A stretch of DNA of 64,000 bases from Tsuneonella aeria (GTDB taxonomy: Bacteria; Pseudomonadota; Alphaproteobacteria; Sphingomonadales; Sphingomonadaceae), in assembly GCF_009827495.1 (NCBI RefSeq), contig NZ_WTZA01000002.1:372001-436000 (forward strand), written 5' to 3'. Positions within the stretch are counted from its first letter, which is position 1. Every line of letters begins with the position of its first letter. Positions 15,880 through 25,392 of the stretch are shown piece after piece. The translations under genes and the position numbers were made by a program. Below the pieces are notes generated by a model. That model was not told where the DNA came from, made no database searches, and worked only from the letters and a program-made list of their open reading frames with translations.

Positions 15880-18434
15880 GCGACCTTCCGGCACGGAGCG
15901 AGACGGGATTCGATCACGCGCTCTACGCCCGGTTCCCCACCACCGGCCCGCGCCCGGATGGCGAGGTGGAGGAGCTGGAGCGCATCTGGTGTGCGCCCAG
16001 GGGCTGGCAATACCTTTCGGCGGTGAACAACAACTACGTCGGGCTGTTCTACGTCGGGACGGCGTTCCTGTTCTTCCTGCTGGCGGGAATTCTGGCGCTG
16101 GGCATGCGCGTGCAGCTTGCCGCGCCGCTGATGGAATTCCTGCCGCAGGATACGTACAACCAGTTCTTCACCATGCACGGCACGGTGATGATGTTCCTGT
16201 TCGCCGTGCCGATGGTGGAAGCCATCGGGGTGATGCTGCTGCCCCAGATGCTGGCGGCGCGCGACCTGCCGTTTCCGCGCCTCAGCGCATATGCCTTCTG
16301 GGCCTATTTCGTGGGCGGCCTGCTGTTCTTCTGTTCGCTGTTCGTCGGGCTGGCGCCGGACGGCGGATGGTTCATGTATCCGCCGCTCACCAGCACGGCC
16401 TACAGCCCCGGGATCAACACCGATTTCTGGCTTCTGGGTATCGGCTTCATCGAGATTTCGGCCATCGCCGGCGCGATCGAGATCATCGTCGGCGTTCTGC
16501 GGACCCGGGCGCCGGGCATGACGCTCAGCCGGATGCCGATGTTCGCCTGGGCGATGCTGGTGTTCGCGGTGATGATCGTGATCGCCTTTCCCAGCGTGAT
16601 CCTGGCCACTCTGCTGCTGGAGCTGGAGCGCGCCTTCAACTGGCCGTTCTTCGACCCCACCCGGGGCGGCGATCCCCTGCTGTGGCAGCACCTGTTCTGG
16701 TTCTTCGGCCACCCTGAAGTGTACATCATATTCCTGCCCGCGGCCGGGCTGATGAGCATGATGGTGGCCGCCATCGCGCGGACCGAACTGGTCGGATACA
16801 GGCTCAATGTCCTGGCACTGGTCGCCACCGGGTTCATCAGCTTCGGGGTCTGGGCGCACCACATGTTCGCCACGGGAATGCCGCGCGTGTCCACCGGGTA
16901 TTTCAGCGCCGCGAGCATGGCGGTGAGCCTGCCCGCCGGCGTGCAGGTGTTCTGCTGGATCGCCACCCTGGCCGCCGGCAAGGTCCGCTGGACGGTGCCT
17001 GCTCTGTTCGTGGTCGGCGGACTGCTGGTGTTCGTGATGGGCGGCGTCACCGGCGTGATGGTCGGCATGGTGCCGTTCGACTGGCAGGCGCACGATACCT
17101 ACTTCATCGTCGCGCACCTTCATTACGTGCTCATCGGCGGGATGGTGTTCCCGATGTTCGGGGCGTTCTATTTCTGGTTCGGCGTGCAGAGCCGCAAGGC
17201 ATTGAGCGAACGGGTCGGTCGATGGGTGTTCTGGCTCATGTTCGCCGGGCTCCACATCACTTTCCTGCCGATGCACCTGACCGGGATGATGGGGATGCCC
17301 CGCCGGGTGTACACATACCTTCCCGGGCGGGGGATCGACCTGCTGAACCTCGTGTCGACCGTGGGCGCGTTCGTCCTTGCCGCCGGGGTCGTGCTGTTCG
17401 TGATCGATCTTGCCCGCAAGTTTCGCTTCTCGGCCGAAGAAAGCGCGGGCAACATCTACGGCGGCGGCACGCTGGAATGGTTGCCCACCGGGCTTTACTC
17501 CACCCGTTCCATCCCTGTCGTGACCAGCCGCCAGCCGCTGTGGGACGATCCGGACCTCGCGAGGAATGTGGAGGAAGGGCGGTATTTCCTGCCCGGCAGC
17601 GCCACCGGCCTGCGCGAAACGATCATCACCAGCCCGGTGAACGCGGAACCGCAGTACCTCCAGATCATGCCGGGCCCGTCGCCCTATCCTTTCGCCGCTG
17701 CGGTCTTCACGGCGTTCTTCTTCCTCGCGCTGACCGTGCAGGCCTACGCCTTTTCCGCCTTCAGCGGCGTTGTGGCGACGGCGAGCATGTTGCGCTGGCT
17801 GTGGGAGACCGACCGGCCGATCCGCCAGACGGAGGCGGACGTGGGCGCGGGCATCGTCCTTCCGATCGCGATCACCGGCCCCAGCAGCCATGGCTGGTGG
17901 GCGCTCAACACTCTGCTGGTGGTCATGGGGATGATCGTGTTCATGGCGATCTTTTCCTACCTCTATCTCTACGGCATCCATCCGGAGGTCTGGATCGCAC
18001 CGCCTGCTCTGCCGGAGACCGGCGGCATCACCGCGCTGCTGGCGGGCGCGTTCGGCCTGGCATGGCTTTCCCGCCTCCGCTTGGCCCGCTCGCCCGCCGG
18101 GGTTTTTCCCGGGCAGGCGCCATGGCTGCTCGCGGCACTGGGCGCGGCCGCGCTGGTGGCGGCCACGTGGATCGACTGGACCGGCTGGCGTGCGGCCGGC
18201 CTCGACCCGGCGGCGAGCGGGCAGGGCGCCACCGTCTTCGCCCTCGTCTCGTTTCAGGCGTGCACGGTCGCCATTGCCGCGATCATGGCGCTCTATCTCG
18301 GCTATCGCAGCGGCCGCGGGCTTCTCCAGGGCCCGGCGAGCGTGACTCTCGACGTTGTCGCCCGCTTCATCGGCTTCGTGGCCTTGCAGGGGCTTACGAT
18401 CACGCTGGTCGTGCGCCTGTTCCCGGGGGGCTGA
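15876..18434 (+). CDS. ctaD: Cytochrome c oxidase subunit I fused to a subunit III-like domain
   Basis: A membrane protein of 852 residues. Residues 1 to about 560 are heme-copper oxidase subunit I. The catalytic-centre histidines occur in WFFGHPEVYIIFLPAAG (with the A-type proton-channel glutamate), WAHHMFATGM and FIVAHLHYVLIGG, and a heme a ligand in FFTMHGTVMMF. The remaining 290 residues contain further spans (for example WWALNTLLVVMGMIVFMAIFSYLYLYG), as expected for a fused subunit III-like region. The enzyme reduces oxygen to water and pumps protons. It overlaps ctaC by 4 bp, and together they are the core of a caa3 oxidase. Confidence 0.95.
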   Translation: MSDLPARSETGFDHALYARFPTTGPRPDGEVEELERIWCAPRGWQYLSAVNNNYVGLFYVGTAFLFFLLAGILALGMRVQLAAPLMEFLPQDTYNQFFTMHGTVMMFLFAVPMVEAIGVMLLPQMLAARDLPFPRLSAYAFWAYFVGGLLFFCSLFVGLAPDGGWFMYPPLTSTAYSPGINTDFWLLGIGFIEISAIAGAIEIIVGVLRTRAPGMTLSRMPMFAWAMLVFAVMIVIAFPSVILATLLLELERAFNWPFFDPTRGGDPLLWQHLFWFFGHPEVYIIFLPAAGLMSMMVAAIARTELVGYRLNVLALVATGFISFGVWAHHMFATGMPRVSTGYFSAASMAVSLPAGVQVFCWIATLAAGKVRWTVPALFVVGGLLVFVMGGVTGVMVGMVPFDWQAHDTYFIVAHLHYVLIGGMVFPMFGAFYFWFGVQSRKALSERVGRWVFWLMFAGLHITFLPMHLTGMMGMPRRVYTYLPGRGIDLLNLVSTVGAFVLAAGVVLFVIDLARKFRFSAEESAGNIYGGGTLEWLPTGLYSTRSIPVVTSRQPLWDDPDLARNVEEGRYFLPGSATGLRETIITSPVNAEPQYLQIMPGPSPYPFAAAVFTAFFFLALTVQAYAFSAFSGVVATASMLRWLWETDRPIRQTEADVGAGIVLPIAITGPSSHGWWALNTLLVVMGMIVFMAIFSYLYLYGIHPEVWIAPPALPETGGITALLAGAFGLAWLSRLRLARSPAGVFPGQAPWLLAALGAAALVAATWIDWTGWRAAGLDPAASGQGATVFALVSFQACTVAIAAIMALYLGYRSGRGLLQGPASVTLDVVARFIGFVALQGLTITLVVRLFPGG

Positions 18435-18438
18435 GACG

Positions 18439-18720
18439 ATGGACGACGGCTATTCGGAATGGCACGACTGGGCCGGGGCAGCGTGGGCGCTGGTGGTGTG
18501 GGCGGCGCACTTCTCCGCCCTCTGGGGCGCCAGCAGCGTGTGGCCGGGCCAGCCCGCCGCACGCTGGGCCGCGCTCGCCGTGACGGCTGTGGCACTGGGC
18601 GCGCTGGCGTGGTTGTGGCGGGCGCGCAGGGTACGCACGCCGAGATCGATTGCGGGCCTGGCCGTGGCGTTTTCGGGGATCTCGATCGTGCTCGGCGCGG
18701 TTCCGGCGGCCGTCGGCTAG
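18439..18720 (+). CDS. Small membrane protein of the caa3 oxidase locus
   Basis: A protein of 93 residues with three hydrophobic segments (AWALVVWAAHFSALWGASSV, WAALAVTAVALGALAWLW and a C-terminal one). It starts 4 bp after the subunit I-III gene. I do not recognise a named family with certainty. Position and size resemble small accessory or subunit IV-like proteins that accompany heme-copper oxidases. The histidine in WAAHFSALWG is the only obvious potential ligand. Function is inferred from context only. Confidence 0.72.
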   Translation: MDDGYSEWHDWAGAAWALVVWAAHFSALWGASSVWPGQPAARWAALAVTAVALGALAWLWRARRVRTPRSIAGLAVAFSGISIVLGAVPAAVG

Positions 18721-18793
18721 ACCCCCCGCGGACCCATATTGTTCCTCGGTTGTTCATCTGGCAGAAAGTCAAAAAACTGCCCGGAGGAAGCTC

Positions 18794-19231
18794 ATGCCCG
18801 ATCACGGCGTTCGCGCCGCACCGCTAGCCGGTCCGCTCCACGCGATCCTCCTGGCATTTCCCGTCGCGCTCTATCCGGCGACGCTGCTGGCGGACATCGC
18901 CTATCTCAATACCGAAGTGATCCAGTGGACCAACTTCGCGCAGTGGCTGAACGCGGGCGCTGACTTCTCCGCGGGCCTGCTGCTGGCATGGGCGGCCATA
19001 TCGTTCTTCGTCGGCCGGGGCCGCCATCATCGCGGCCGGTCGCTGACCTACCTGATCGTCGTCGCGCTCATGTTCGTGCTCGGCCTCATCAACGCGTTCC
19101 AGCATTCCGGCGATGCGTGGTCCTCGGTCGGCACGCTGGGCCTCGTCCTGTCGATCGCCTGCGCGGTGCTGGCGATCATCGCCGCATTCCTCGCCCATTC
19201 GTCAACGACCCATCGGGGGGTACGCGCATGA
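18794..19231 (+). CDS. DUF2231-like membrane protein
   Basis: A protein of 145 residues with about four membrane spans. It begins MPDHGVRAAPLAGPLHAILLAF, the proline/histidine-rich opening (PLHAILLAFPVALY) seen in DUF2231 proteins found next to heme-copper oxidases and PQQ-type dehydrogenases. A strong ribosome-binding site (GGAGGAAG) precedes the ATG. Its stop overlaps the next gene (ATGA). It is probably a membrane partner, perhaps heme-binding, that links the following lipoprotein dehydrogenase to the respiratory chain. That link is inference. Confidence 0.8.
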   Translation: MPDHGVRAAPLAGPLHAILLAFPVALYPATLLADIAYLNTEVIQWTNFAQWLNAGADFSAGLLLAWAAISFFVGRGRHHRGRSLTYLIVVALMFVLGLINAFQHSGDAWSSVGTLGLVLSIACAVLAIIAAFLAHSSTTHRGVRA

Positions 19232-20601
19232 ACCGCCTGTCGCTTGCGGCGCTGCCGCTGATCGCCCTTGTCGCCGCCTGCGGACCCAGCACCCAGGGTC
19301 TGGACCAGACCGGCGCGCAGCCGCAATTGCCCGAGCCGGCGCGCGGGCTGCTGCCATCGATGCAGATCGCCACGCCGACCGGTTGGGACGGCGAAATGCC
19401 GACCGCGCCGCAGGGCTATACCGTCACCGCCATCGCCACGGACCTCAAGATTCCGCGCCAGATGCTGCTGCTGCCCAACGGCGACATCCTGGTGGCCGAA
19501 GGATCGGGCGGCAAGGCCCCGAAGCTGCGCCCGAAGGACGTGATCGCCGGCGTGATCAAGAACCGCGGCAAGAGCTCGGTCAAGGGTGGCGACCGGATCA
19601 CGCTGCTGCGCGATTCCGATGGCGACGGGCGGACCGACCTGCAGACGACCTTCATCGAAGGGCTCGACGCGCCATACGGCCTGGCGATGGTCGGCAACGA
19701 CATCTTCGTCGCCAACCAGGGCAACCTGCTGCGCTTCGCCTATACGCCCGGCGCCACGAGCATCGCCGGACCGGGCGAGGAAGTGACCGAGCTGCCGGCG
19801 GTGATCAACCACCACTGGACGAAGTCGCTGGCCGCCAGCCCGGACGGATCGAAGCTCTACGTCGGCATCGGGTCCAACAGCAACGCCGGCGAGCGGGGCA
19901 TGGACGCCGAGGAAGACCGCGCCGTCATCTGGGAGATCGATCGCGAAACCGGCGCGCACCGCATCTTCGCATCCGGCATCCGCAACCCCACCGCGCTCGC
20001 CTTCGACCCATGGCAGGACCGCCTGTGGGCGGCGGTCAACGAACGGGACGAGATCGGGCCGGAACTGGTCCCCGACTACCTCACCGCGGTGCAGGACGGC
20101 GCGTTCTACGGCTGGCCGTACAGCTATTGGGGGCAGAACATCGACACGCGGCCCCGTCCGCGCAAGCCGGAACTCGTCAAGACCGCGATCCGGCCAGACT
20201 ACGCGCTGGGATCGCACGTCGCGGCGCTGGGCCTGGACTTCGTGACCGGCACCGGCATGGGCGGCAACTTCACCGAAGGCGCATTCGTGGGGATGCACGG
20301 CAGCTGGAACCGCAAGGATCTGTCGGGATACAAAGTCGTCTTCGTGCCGTTCCGAGGCGGGCGGCCCGCGGGCAAGCCCGTGGATTTCCTCACCGGCTTC
20401 CTTGCCGACGGAAAGGCGCGCGGACGCCCGGTCGGTGTCCTGTTCGACGAAGCGCGCGGCGCGCTGCTGGTGGCGGACGACCTTTCCAACACCGTCTGGC
20501 GCATCACGCCGAACCAGCGGCCCGCGCCCAGCGGGACCGCCGCTCCGCCATCGGGCACTGCGCCTGTTGCCACATCGTCCCCCGCTGCGCCCCGCACCTG
20601 A
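19228..20601 (+). CDS. Sorbosone dehydrogenase family (PQQ-type sugar dehydrogenase-like) lipoprotein
   Basis: A protein of 457 residues. Its N-terminus MNRLSLAALPLIALVAAC is a lipoprotein signal. A beta-propeller of the glucose/sorbosone dehydrogenase fold follows, with repeated blade motifs such as IPRQMLLLPNGDILVAEG, LDAPYGLAMVGNDIFVAN, SGIRNPTALAFDPW and GAFYGWPYSYWGQN, and HGSWNRKDLSGYKVVFV near the end. A proline/alanine tail ends the protein. The family includes L-sorbosone dehydrogenase, but the substrate here is unknown. It is coupled to the DUF2231 gene and to the oxidase genes, suggesting a periplasmic dehydrogenase that donates electrons to the caa3 chain. Confidence 0.87.
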   Translation: MNRLSLAALPLIALVAACGPSTQGLDQTGAQPQLPEPARGLLPSMQIATPTGWDGEMPTAPQGYTVTAIATDLKIPRQMLLLPNGDILVAEGSGGKAPKLRPKDVIAGVIKNRGKSSVKGGDRITLLRDSDGDGRTDLQTTFIEGLDAPYGLAMVGNDIFVANQGNLLRFAYTPGATSIAGPGEEVTELPAVINHHWTKSLAASPDGSKLYVGIGSNSNAGERGMDAEEDRAVIWEIDRETGAHRIFASGIRNPTALAFDPWQDRLWAAVNERDEIGPELVPDYLTAVQDGAFYGWPYSYWGQNIDTRPRPRKPELVKTAIRPDYALGSHVAALGLDFVTGTGMGGNFTEGAFVGMHGSWNRKDLSGYKVVFVPFRGGRPAGKPVDFLTGFLADGKARGRPVGVLFDEARGALLVADDLSNTVWRITPNQRPAPSGTAAPPSGTAPVATSSPAAPRT

Positions 20602-20647
20602 TCCACAAGCGCGCTGTAGCTAATCACAACAGGCGCGAAACCCGTCC

Positions 20648-20683
20648 GGCCCCGGCCTCGGCCCCGGCCCCGGCCTCGGCCCG
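20648..20683. repeat. Two copies of an 18-bp GC-rich tandem repeat
   Basis: The 18-bp unit GGCCCCGGCCTCGGCCCC occurs twice head to tail, with one change in the last base of the second copy. It lies in the 203-bp intergenic region between the sorbosone dehydrogenase-like gene and the receptor gene. No function is apparent. Confidence 0.8.
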
Positions 20684-20804
20684 CCGGGCGGCTAACACCT
20701 TTGGCTGTAACATAATTGCCTCAGGTTATGCATGAAGCATCGAATGCTATTGCCAGCCCCCGCCCGATTATAGGAAAGACGAACACCATTCCGGGGGGTT
20801 CTTC

Positions 20805-23753
20805 ATGTTGTCATCATCGCCGTTCAAGCTCGCGCTCCTGGCCGGGGCCGCAGGCTCAAGTCTCGCCATCGCCTCGACCGCGCACGCCCAGACGGCCCCT
20901 GCCGACGCAAGCACCGCCGGCACGTCGAATGCCGATATCGTCGTCACCGGTTCACGCGTCGTGCGCGACGGGTTTCAGGCGCCGACCCCGCTCACCGTGC
21001 TGACGCAGGAGGAGATCGAGAACACCTCCCCCAGCAACAACATCGCGGACTTCGTCAACCAGATGCCGGCGCTGGCCGGTTCGACGCGGCCTGCCAACTC
21101 GCGCCTCAACCTCTCGAGCGGGCAGGCGGGCATCAACGCGCTCAACCTGCGGAACCTGGGCGAAACGCGCACCCTGATCCTTCTCGACGGGCGCCGCGCG
21201 GTGCCCTCCACGATCACCGGTCTCGTGGACGTGAACACGCTGCCCCAGGCGCTGATCGAGCGGGTGGACATCGTCACCGGCGGCGCATCGGCCGCCTATG
21301 GCTCCGACGCGGTGGCGGGCGTGGTCAACTTCATCCTCGACAAGGATTACACCGGCATCAAGCTGGAAGCGGACACCGGCATCACCACGTATGGTGACGG
21401 GTTCAACTATTCCGCCAGCCTGGCCGGCGGCACCAGCTTTGCCGACGGGCGCGGCCACGTGCTGATCAGCGGGGAGATCGCCCATCGCGACGGCATCTTC
21501 GAAGTCGACCGCGACTGGAACCACACCGGTTTCGTGCGCATCACCAACCCGGCCTACAACGCCACGACGAATTCCAGTGTCCCGCAGTTCCTGATCCGCA
21601 CCCAGGTGGGTGCCGCGAACTCGACCCCGGGCGGTCTCATCACGGGGTCCGCCGGCGGCACGGCGAACAGCCTGCGCGGCCTGTACTTCGGCGCGGGCGG
21701 CGCGATCAGCCAATACCAGTACGGCGCGCTCACCTTCCCGTCGCCGACCGGCTCGGCCGCCCCGACGCTGACGCAAGGCGGCGACTGGCGCGTGAACGAT
21801 TCCGGCCGCCGCATCGGCCTCGATCCCGAAGACGACCGCTATGGCGTGTTCGGCCGGTTGAGCTTCGACGTGACCGACAGCGTGCGCCTGTTCGCCGAAG
21901 GCGCGTACAACCGGCAGGAAGTGTTCTTCAACGCCGGGCCCAACCTGTCGACCGGGATCACGATCAGGCCGGACAACGCGTACCTGATCCGCGCGTTCGC
22001 GAATGCCGGTCGTTCGCTCGCCGGGATCACCAGCGTCACGCTCGCCACCACGGCGGCCGACCTGCCGTTCCGCGCGGTGAACAACCGCCGCCGCGTGCAG
22101 CGCTATACCATCGGGGCGGAAGGCGACTTCGACATGTTCGGCAACGCCGCCGTGTGGGACGTTTACGCCCAGTACGGCCGCGCCAAGATGCGCGAACAGC
22201 TGCGCAACATCATGAACACGCAGCGGATGCTGAACGCCACCGACGCGGTGTTCTCGGTGGCCGGAAACACGTCGAGCCCGATCGTCTGCCGCATCAATGT
22301 GGATACCGATCCGAACAACAACGACCCGGCGTGCGTGCCGCTCAACCGCATGGGCCTCGGCGTCGCCGATCCGGCGGCCATCGCCTATGTCCTGGGCGAT
22401 CCGTACCGCGACCAGACGATCACGCAGAAAGTGGCCGGCGCGAACCTCAGCCTGACGCCTTTCGCCACCTGGGCGGGCGACGTCAGCGTGGCGGTGGGCG
22501 CCGAATACCGCGAGGAATCGATCAAGGGTTCGGTGCCGGAGGAATTCCGTCCGATAGTGACCCAGAACGGCACCTCCAACCGCTGGTCGGTGGGCAACTA
22601 CCTGCCGTCCGTGGGCAGCTACGACGTGAAGGAAGCCTATCTCGAAACCGTGGTTCCGCTCGGCTTCGGGCTGGAATTCAACGGGGCGGTGCGGGCGACC
22701 GACTATTCGACATCGGGCTATGTCACCACCTGGAAGGCCGGCGCCACCTGGCAGCCGATCGAGGACATCCGCCTGCGGGTCACCCGCTCGCGCGATATCC
22801 GCGCGCCCAACCTTGCCGAACTGTACCAGGCGGGCACGGCGAACAGCGATTCGGTTCGCAACCCGTTCTTCCCCGGCAGCGGGCCGCTCGGCAACACGTA
22901 CCCGGCATCGATCAGCTATTCGGGCCTCGTCACCGGCAACCCTAACCTGAAGCCGGAAAAGGCCGATTCCTGGAACATCGGGGGCGTGATCTCGCCGCGC
23001 TTCATCCCCGGCCTCAGTGTGTCGGCGGATTACTTCCGGATCGACCTCGACGATGCGATCGACACGATCAGCGCGCAGGAAATCGTCAACCGCTGCTTCG
23101 ACGGGCGCACGGAGTACTGCGACGCCATTACGGCCGATCCCACGAACAGCACCCGCGTGCTGATCCGCAGCCAGCCGTTCAACTTCGCCAACCGCCTGGT
23201 GCGGGGCATCGATTTCGACGCCTCCTACCGCCGTCCGCTCGGCACCCTGTTCGGTGCGGAAGGGGCGACGCTGGCCCTGCGCGGGATCGCCACCCGCTAC
23301 ATCGAAAACCGGGTGGACACGGGCATTCCCGGCACCGTGGCGATCAACACGGTGGGATCGAACGGCGGGCAGTACAGCACGCCCAAGTGGATCTACCGCT
23401 TCAGCGCCGGCATCGACACCGACAGCTTCTCCATCACCGGGGTCGGGCGCGGGGTCAGCAAGGGCCGGTATGCCGCCAGCGGGATCGAATGCCAGACGAA
23501 CTGCCCGGTTTCGACCACGCAGTTCCCCACCTATGACAACAACCGGGTTTCCGGCACGTTCTACGTGGACCTCAACACGACCTTCAAGTTCGATGGATTC
23601 GAAGAAGACGGCGGCGAATTCTTCGTCAACGTGACAAACCTGTTCGATGCCGATCCGATCATCCTGCCGGAAACCGGGCTCGCCGCGAACAGCACCTACA
23701 GCGACCTGCTTGGCCGGACGTTCCGCGTGGGCGTGCGCCTGAAGCTCCGCTGA
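20805..23753 (+). CDS. Large TonB-dependent receptor
   Basis: A protein of 982 residues. A signal peptide ends near ASTAHAQT. A TonB-box-like ADIVVTGSRV follows, and then a plug domain with TPLTVLTQEEIE, LNLRNLGETRTLILLDGRRAVPS and the block VDIVTGGASAAYGSDAVAGVVNFIL. The remainder is a large barrel. This is the long receptor type abundant in sphingomonads, where ligands are often glycans, peptides or other organic molecules rather than siderophores; the substrate here is not known. The last residues, FRVGVRLKLR, do not end in the usual aromatic residue. It stands alone with its own 200-bp upstream region and may serve the peptide-utilisation genes downstream. Confidence 0.9.
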   Translation: MLSSSPFKLALLAGAAGSSLAIASTAHAQTAPADASTAGTSNADIVVTGSRVVRDGFQAPTPLTVLTQEEIENTSPSNNIADFVNQMPALAGSTRPANSRLNLSSGQAGINALNLRNLGETRTLILLDGRRAVPSTITGLVDVNTLPQALIERVDIVTGGASAAYGSDAVAGVVNFILDKDYTGIKLEADTGITTYGDGFNYSASLAGGTSFADGRGHVLISGEIAHRDGIFEVDRDWNHTGFVRITNPAYNATTNSSVPQFLIRTQVGAANSTPGGLITGSAGGTANSLRGLYFGAGGAISQYQYGALTFPSPTGSAAPTLTQGGDWRVNDSGRRIGLDPEDDRYGVFGRLSFDVTDSVRLFAEGAYNRQEVFFNAGPNLSTGITIRPDNAYLIRAFANAGRSLAGITSVTLATTAADLPFRAVNNRRRVQRYTIGAEGDFDMFGNAAVWDVYAQYGRAKMREQLRNIMNTQRMLNATDAVFSVAGNTSSPIVCRINVDTDPNNNDPACVPLNRMGLGVADPAAIAYVLGDPYRDQTITQKVAGANLSLTPFATWAGDVSVAVGAEYREESIKGSVPEEFRPIVTQNGTSNRWSVGNYLPSVGSYDVKEAYLETVVPLGFGLEFNGAVRATDYSTSGYVTTWKAGATWQPIEDIRLRVTRSRDIRAPNLAELYQAGTANSDSVRNPFFPGSGPLGNTYPASISYSGLVTGNPNLKPEKADSWNIGGVISPRFIPGLSVSADYFRIDLDDAIDTISAQEIVNRCFDGRTEYCDAITADPTNSTRVLIRSQPFNFANRLVRGIDFDASYRRPLGTLFGAEGATLALRGIATRYIENRVDTGIPGTVAINTVGSNGGQYSTPKWIYRFSAGIDTDSFSITGVGRGVSKGRYAASGIECQTNCPVSTTQFPTYDNNRVSGTFYVDLNTTFKFDGFEEDGGEFFVNVTNLFDADPIILPETGLAANSTYSDLLGRTFRVGVRLKLR

Positions 23754-23776
23754 GCAGCGGCCCCGCGATGACCAGC

Positions 23777-23808
23777 ACCGGCGGCGCGCGACCCTGCGTG
23801 CCGCCGGT
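23777..23808. terminator. Stem-loop after the large receptor gene
   Basis: Arms ACCGGCGGC and GCCGCCGGT form a 9-bp perfect stem that extends inwards with weaker pairs. It lies between the receptor stop and the permease start. There is no T-tract on either side, so it is a possible terminator or mRNA-stabilising hairpin rather than a classical intrinsic terminator. Confidence 0.4.
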
Positions 23809-23829
23809 TGCCGTTTGCAGGGGCAGGGC

Positions 23830-25392
23830 ATGAGCGCGGTCTCCGCCGCTGATGCCGGCCCGACCGCGCCTGGCGTAGCGCCGGCGCGCGCGCTGCAGGC
23901 TCTCTATGTCCTGCTGGGATTTTCGGCTGGCCTGCCGTTCTATATGTTCTCCACGGTCCTGGCGGTGCGCTTGACGGAACACGGCGTGGCGCTGGCGGTG
24001 ATCGGCTTCTTCGCCTGGGTGCAACTGCTGCCGACGTTCAAGTTCCTCTGGGCGCCGCTGCTCGACCGCTACGCCGTGCCGGGGTTCACCCGTTTCTGGG
24101 GCCGGCGGCGCGGCTGGATCATGCTGTCGCAACTGGGCATCGTCAGCGCGCTCGTCGTGATGGCATTCACCGCATCGGACGAAAATCTCGCGGTGACAGC
24201 GCTGTTCGCGGTGCTGCTCGCCTTCTGGACCACGACGCTGGAGGTCGCGGCGGACGCCTGGCGTATCGAACTTGCGCCGACGCCGGAAACGCAGGGCCCG
24301 CTCGCGGCGGCGAACCTGTGGGGCTATCGCACGGCGATGGTCGCGGCGGGCAGCGGCGCGCTGCTGTTCGCCGACGCGCAAGGGGGCCTTGCGCCGGCAC
24401 TTTCCGCCATCGGGATCGCGCCGGGCTGGACGGCGGCCTATCTCCTGATCGCCGCCGCCGCATTCGTGCCCCTGCCGGTCCTTGCCGCGCTGCCTGCCGA
24501 GCGGCCGAGCGAAGCCAGCCGCGTCGCCGCGCTGGTGAGCGGGGTGGGGGCAAGCGCCCTTGTCATCGCGGGCCTGGGCGCGCTGGTGGCCCTGGTCGGC
24601 TGGGTGCTGCTGGAGACTGCGGGCGGGCTTGGCATCAGCGCGCAATCAAACGTGACGCCGTGGGTGCTCGGCGCGGCGATGCTCCCGTTCCTGGCGATGG
24701 CGGCGGCATTGCCGCGCATCCGCGCCGCGCCGCCGACGTCCAGGCTGCGGACCTCGGTCGCGATCGGGCCATACGTCGATTTCTTCTGGCGGTATGGCGT
24801 CATGGCGATCGCGTTGATGGCGTTCGTTTCGATCTACCGCATGGGCGACGTGCTGGCGCTCAACCTGTCGAAGCCGATGATCCTGGGGCTGGGCTACACG
24901 AAAAGCCAGATCGGCTGGGCCGACGGGGCGGTGGCCCTTGCCGCCAGCATCGTGGGCGTGGGGATCGGCGGCTGGATATCCACGCGCTGGCGCTTCGCCA
25001 CGACGTTGACCGTCGGCGCGCTGTTCGCCGCGCTGGGCAATTTTGCCTTCGTCTGGCTGGCGCACCAGCCGGTGGACCAGACGCTGCTCTACGTCGCGAC
25101 GGCGGCCGACCAGTTCGGCAACGGCATGGCGGGCGCGATCTTCGTGGTCTATCTCTCGATGCTGGTGAACTCGCGCTATCCGGGCGCGCAGTACGCGTTC
25201 CTTTCGGGCTTCGCGTTCCTGCTTCCCCGCCTGCTGTCGGGCGCGGGCGGCACTGTGGTGGAGCGGCTGGACGCGGCGGGTTACGCGGGGTTCGACCTGT
25301 TCTTCATCGCGTCGGGCGTCATCAGCCTTGCCGCCATCCTGTTCCTGCCGATCGTCACCCGCGCCCGGCCGCGTCCGGACGACCTGCCGTGA
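23830..25392 (+). CDS. Major facilitator transporter, AmpG-like
   Basis: A transporter of 520 residues with 12 or more membrane spans. The opening LQALYVLLGFSAGLPFYMFSTVLAVRL, WAPLLDRYAVPGFTRFWGRRRGWIMLSQL and the DAWRIELAPTPETQGPLAAANLWGYR stretch follow the pattern of AmpG muropeptide permeases and their relatives. It probably imports cell-wall fragments or similar glycopeptides. The downstream serine hydrolase overlaps it (GTGA), and the next gene is DacB, which supports a link to peptidoglycan turnover. Whether it truly carries anhydromuropeptides is inferred. The ATG at 23830 follows GGGGCAGGG. Confidence 0.85.
   Translation: MSAVSAADAGPTAPGVAPARALQALYVLLGFSAGLPFYMFSTVLAVRLTEHGVALAVIGFFAWVQLLPTFKFLWAPLLDRYAVPGFTRFWGRRRGWIMLSQLGIVSALVVMAFTASDENLAVTALFAVLLAFWTTTLEVAADAWRIELAPTPETQGPLAAANLWGYRTAMVAAGSGALLFADAQGGLAPALSAIGIAPGWTAAYLLIAAAAFVPLPVLAALPAERPSEASRVAALVSGVGASALVIAGLGALVALVGWVLLETAGGLGISAQSNVTPWVLGAAMLPFLAMAAALPRIRAAPPTSRLRTSVAIGPYVDFFWRYGVMAIALMAFVSIYRMGDVLALNLSKPMILGLGYTKSQIGWADGAVALAASIVGVGIGGWISTRWRFATTLTVGALFAALGNFAFVWLAHQPVDQTLLYVATAADQFGNGMAGAIFVVYLSMLVNSRYPGAQYAFLSGFAFLLPRLLSGAGGTVVERLDAAGYAGFDLFFIASGVISLAAILFLPIVTRARPRPDDLP

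Noticed and set aside
15480..17981. 833-residue minus-strand open frame opposite ctaC/ctaD
   Set aside because: Histidine/arginine-rich shadow of the GC-rich oxidase genes with no family features.
20952..23831. 959-residue minus-strand open frame opposite the large receptor
   Set aside because: No domains, arginine-rich shadow; the receptor on the plus strand is unmistakable.
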